Translations under genes and position numbers: made by a program
The notes under the pieces: model-generated
What the model saw: only the letters and a program-made list of their open reading frames with translations
The model's database searches: none
What the model was told of the DNA's origin: nothing
NCBI RefSeq assembly: GCF_021462415.1
Contig: NZ_JAKEDS010000002.1
Location: forward strand, 930,001 to 994,000
Length of the DNA: 64,000 nt
Reading direction: 5' to 3'
Source: Rhodohalobacter sp. 614A
GTDB lineage: Bacteria; Bacteroidota; Rhodothermia; Balneolales; Balneolaceae
Part shown: in pieces, positions 61,614-64,000 of the stretch
Numbering within the stretch: the first letter of the stretch is position 1
Layout: every line of letters starts with the position of its first letter

Positions 61614-61654
61614 TAAAAAAAGCGTCATATTTTCATTATATATGACGCTTTTTT
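61614..61654. terminator. Bidirectional Rho-independent terminator
   Basis: GCGTCATAT at 61622-61630 and ATATGACGC at 61640-61648 form a perfect nine-pair stem, flanked by A-run before and T-run after, so both directions can use it. It ends the plus arm and may also end the minus gene at 61778. Confidence 0.9.
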
Positions 61655-61777
61655 ATTTAAGACGAATCTTTTCTTATTCTACCATAAACTCCAGTAATAC
61701 CATAAATTCGCAAATCAGATATGATTGCTCTCTAATATTTGAACAGATTAAAATAGAATATTCAATCATTCGATCTA

Positions 61778-62119
61778 TCATCCAGAAATAACAGACCAGA
61801 ACTCCAGCGCAAACAGAAATAAGTACAAACCAAGAGCCACAAAACCAGCAATATTCCAATATCTTTGAACGGATTTGAAATGCTCAATACTTTCCCACTC
61901 TTTATTTTTCCAGGCCATTTTATTGCCTTTGAAACCCAAAACAAACATCATAACAACATTAATGACCGGCACAAATGCAAGTAGCGCGATGTATGTTTTG
62001 TTCCCAATACCCCAAATGCCGTTAAGGAAAAAAGCTCCCCAATTCCACTGATTGATTTCGGAAGGTACGCTGTCTGAAATGTCCTGATTTGATTTACTTT
62101 CCATCAATTTGTCACCCAA
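61778..62119 (-). CDS. Small two- to three-TM protein, DUF2628-like
   Basis: A 113-residue membrane protein. After a polar N-terminus it has INQWNWGAFFLNGIWGIGNK, a pattern seen in DUF2628-type proteins, two hydrophobic segments (about 43-62 and 89-110) and a basic loop with NKEWESIEHFKSVQRYW. Function unknown. Alternative start at ATG of residue 6. Confidence 0.65.
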   Translation of the reverse strand: MGDKLMESKSNQDISDSVPSEINQWNWGAFFLNGIWGIGNKTYIALLAFVPVINVVMMFVLGFKGNKMAWKNKEWESIEHFKSVQRYWNIAGFVALGLYLFLFALEFWSVISG

Positions 62120-62198
62120 TGATTGTTTTTATTGTAGATATCTAAAAATTTCTTTCAATTAAACAAATGAGGTCGTTAAAGTAAATGCTCTGAATATT

Positions 62199-63059
62199 TT
62201 ATTTATGTGAAGGATTTAACAAGTCGTATCCAAATAGTTCTAATTGAGATGCGGCAATCCGATTGTAAGAATCTATCTGGGATGATGTCAACCGCCCAAT
62301 CTGTTTTTGATTTATCTGTAAATCCAGCATTTTGGTAATCGCATTCCTGTCAAACCAATATTTCTGGTTAACTTCTCCAAAACTGGGTTTTTCGTTCGCC
62401 TTCTCATTTATAATCATTTTTGATTTAAAACGAAGTTTCTGGATTTTAACCGGTTCCACTTCCGTAAACTTATAAAGCTGTTCAGAAACCGAAAACGGAT
62501 TTTTTAATACCTCCTCAAAACTGACGTAAATAGTGCGGGGATGGACCTGATGTATCTGGCGCATTTTTTGCCCTACTTCTGAATAGAGAGTTGCAGACTT
62601 TTCGATATCCATTCCTCTTCTCATGTGCCCGTTTGCTACTGCATAGCCGTTTCGGATTAAAAAAATAATGTAGATGCCGGGATATATTTTACGCAGAAAA
62701 TTTGCTTCATCAATATCATAATCAACAGATTTCAGGCATAGCGCCGATTGAGAAACTTCTTTACGGGTATAAAGTTCGGTTTCAGTTTTATACTTGTTAT
62801 CGGACATTTTCAGTGTATCCATTTTGTATCTATAAAGCTGAAGATCAATAATGGAATAACTAAGAGAAGTTTCCAAAACCCCTAACCTTCTGGCAATTGA
62901 GATGTACCGATTAAACTTCAGATGCTTATTTTTTTTAAAAATTGTACCCGTCTCATATTTCGGGGAGCATATTGCCGGGTGAGATTGTAAAATATTCCAG
63001 AGAATATTCGTGCCTCCCCGGCTGTATCCACATATAAGAATTACCTTTTTATTTAACAT
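62199..63059 (-). CDS. Sulfotransferase-family protein
   Basis: A 286-residue sulfotransferase. The 5'-phosphosulfate loop is ICGYSRGGTNILWNIL at about 8-23 and the 3'-phosphate region is FLIRNGYAVANGHMRRG near 132-148, with RN in place of the more usual RDP. These enzymes move sulfate from PAPS to a sugar, lipid or peptide. The complete copy here contrasts with the remnant at 40141. Its ATG start at 63059 lies 148 bases from the cstA relic. Acceptor unknown. Confidence 0.8.
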   Translation of the reverse strand: MLNKKVILICGYSRGGTNILWNILQSHPAICSPKYETGTIFKKNKHLKFNRYISIARRLGVLETSLSYSIIDLQLYRYKMDTLKMSDNKYKTETELYTRKEVSQSALCLKSVDYDIDEANFLRKIYPGIYIIFLIRNGYAVANGHMRRGMDIEKSATLYSEVGQKMRQIHQVHPRTIYVSFEEVLKNPFSVSEQLYKFTEVEPVKIQKLRFKSKMIINEKANEKPSFGEVNQKYWFDRNAITKMLDLQINQKQIGRLTSSQIDSYNRIAASQLELFGYDLLNPSHK

Positions 63060-63207
63060 TGCCGTTTTTTGTAGACAAATTTTTCTTAAAAGGATTCAGA
63101 TCTGAGTCCAACATCTGTGCAAATAATTGAGGTTAAATCACCTATTCAGCTAAAGCAGACGAATTCTTGAGTGACTTTTAAAGGAGAAAAGTAGCTTCCA
63201 ATATAAT

Positions 63208-63466
63208 TCAGAGTGCAAATGATAATATGATTGCTCCAAAAACAAATAGTAACACATTTCCACTATCATCTCCAAAACCTGACCAGTTAAAAATCACTTG
63301 ATCAATCATGGCCCAAAGTGTCATAAACAACAGAAAAATGAGTGGAACCAATGTATATATATAATTTTTTCCTTTTTGTTTCAGACAGGAATTACGAGTA
63401 ATATCGATACCCGACAAAAAAGAGAACCAGAGAAATAGCTGCAACAATACTTCCTGACATTAACAT
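63208..63466 (-). pseudogene. cstA: Decayed cstA (carbon starvation protein A), internal deletion
   Basis: From ATG at 63464-63466 the minus strand reads MLMSGSIVAAISLVLFFVG then YRYYS and a TAA; this matches the N-terminal helix of CstA proteins (the VLFxxGYRYY hallmark). Shortly after, in another frame, LKQKGKNYIYTLVPLIF, LLFMTLWAMIDQ and a last hydrophobic segment match the C-terminal end of CstA. The roughly 450 middle residues, with the transport core, are missing. So the gene has suffered a large internal deletion with a frameshift. The 79-codon frame 63208-63447 should not be taken as a real gene. Confidence 0.72.
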
Positions 63467-63534
63467 AACTCCTTAAATTCATTGATCAACGGAATATCGA
63501 ACAAGGAATCCAGAATACCGAATTTTCTTTTTGG

Positions 63535-63954
63535 CTACTTCCCTACTATCTGAACCACAACATGTCGTTTCCGGGATCGGTTATCATGATCTATAACAAC
63601 AATTTGTTGCCAGGTTCCAACAATACATTTTCCATCTCTGATTGGAACCGTGATTCCCGGCCCCATAAACGTTGCACGAATATGAGAAAAGCCGTTATCA
63701 TCTCCCCAGGTTTCTGAGTGATGGGATTTCATATTCTTCGAAGCAAAATCCTCAAGCTTTTCTTTGATGTCTTTCACCAGGGCCGGTTCAAATTCCATCG
63801 TTGAAATGGACGCCGTAGAACCAACAGCAAAAATGTGGCAAAATCCATCAGAAAAGCCTGTTTCACTGACGATTGAATCTATTTTTGGGGTAAGATTGAT
63901 GATGTCTGAAAAGCCATTTGTTTGCAAATGTATGTCTTTTGTGATGATGTCCAT
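63535..63954 (-). CDS. YjbQ/UPF0047-family protein
   Basis: A 139-residue protein of the secondary thiamine-phosphate synthase/YjbQ family. Marks are HIFAVGSTASISTMEFEP (usually HTTASI; here the first His of the motif is displaced), SHHSETWGDDNGFSHIRATFMGP with the conserved HxRA, and GTWQQIVVIDHDNRSRKRHVVVQIVG (read in parts). E. coli YjbQ has weak thiamine-phosphate synthase activity; the true role is open. ATG at 63954. The remaining bases to the window end hold its promoter region only. Confidence 0.88.
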   Translation of the reverse strand: MDIITKDIHLQTNGFSDIINLTPKIDSIVSETGFSDGFCHIFAVGSTASISTMEFEPALVKDIKEKLEDFASKNMKSHHSETWGDDNGFSHIRATFMGPGITVPIRDGKCIVGTWQQIVVIDHDNRSRKRHVVVQIVGK

Positions 63955-64000
63955 GTGGATAGAATTACACTTAATATTTCTGTTGAGCCGGTTTAAATAA

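Noticed and set aside
61674-61944. Two minus-strand frames of about 60 codons overlapping the 113-residue membrane protein
   Set aside because: They are alternate-frame readings of the gene at 61778-62119 and the AT-rich region after it.

Overview
The window looks like chromosomal DNA of a low-GC Bacteroidota-type bacterium, most likely a member of Balneolota (Balneolaceae). The grounds are a SusC/SusD pair, bacillithiol synthesis (bshC), several FG-GAP/VCBS outer-surface proteins, many TTG and GTG starts, one upstream signal that fits the Bacteroidota TTTG / TAnnTTTG promoter form, and the family mix as a whole. This assignment is an inference from content. I see no tRNA, rRNA, CRISPR array, prophage or insertion sequence.

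Layout. 1-2537: patatin-POTRA-barrel outer membrane protein overlapping a TPR gene cut by the window edge. 2653-7214: a short SUI1 factor divergent from a housekeeping run (BFN/UVR protein, bshC, 5-formyl-THF cyclo-ligase, PspC protein, tmk). 7195-10939: an RND/MMPL exporter with its presumed outer membrane partner. 11050-18217: an SRPBCC protein, a strong terminator, then aroE, pgeF, a deacetylase-like gene, dxr, rseP, psd and pssA packed as one operon. 18214-19790: a membrane protein and a D-serine dehydratase-like PLP enzyme. 19916-22587: a retropepsin-like protease, RimK ligase and AstE-like deacylase cluster. 22701-26444 (minus): der, a stand-alone nuoI, a DinB-like protein, a membrane protein and a peroxiredoxin. 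26578-32671: a small membrane protein, then a sugar-oxidation set (ThuA/propeller/HEAT protein, cupredoxin, TIM-barrel isomerase, Gfo/Idh oxidoreductase). 33070-40129: UvrD-type helicase, an AT-rich two-TM potassium-channel-like gene, DinB, a lipoprotein, MscS and lplA.

40336-61654 is the most interesting block: two divergent gene sets bounded on both outer sides by hairpin terminators. The plus arm encodes a DapA-family enzyme, a 4-hydroxyproline epimerase/proline racemase-family protein with both catalytic cysteines, a DadA-like FAD oxidase, a DUF885 metallopeptidase and a FucP-like MFS transporter. The minus arm encodes an AraC regulator, two VCBS proteins (one with a CxxCH haem motif), a DPP-IV-type S9 peptidase and a SusC/SusD pair. 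Read together this is a proposed locus for taking up and degrading hydroxyproline/proline-rich (collagen-like) peptides: SusCD import, X-Pro cleavage, import across the inner membrane, epimerisation, oxidation, then deamination to 2-oxoglutarate semialdehyde. The last dehydrogenase of that pathway is not in the window.

61778-63954 holds a small membrane protein, a sulfotransferase, a decayed cstA remnant and a YjbQ-family protein. Three gene relics stand out: an internally deleted cstA (63208-63466), a second Gfo/Idh C-terminus (26856-26924), and a sulfotransferase C-terminal piece (40141-40329).
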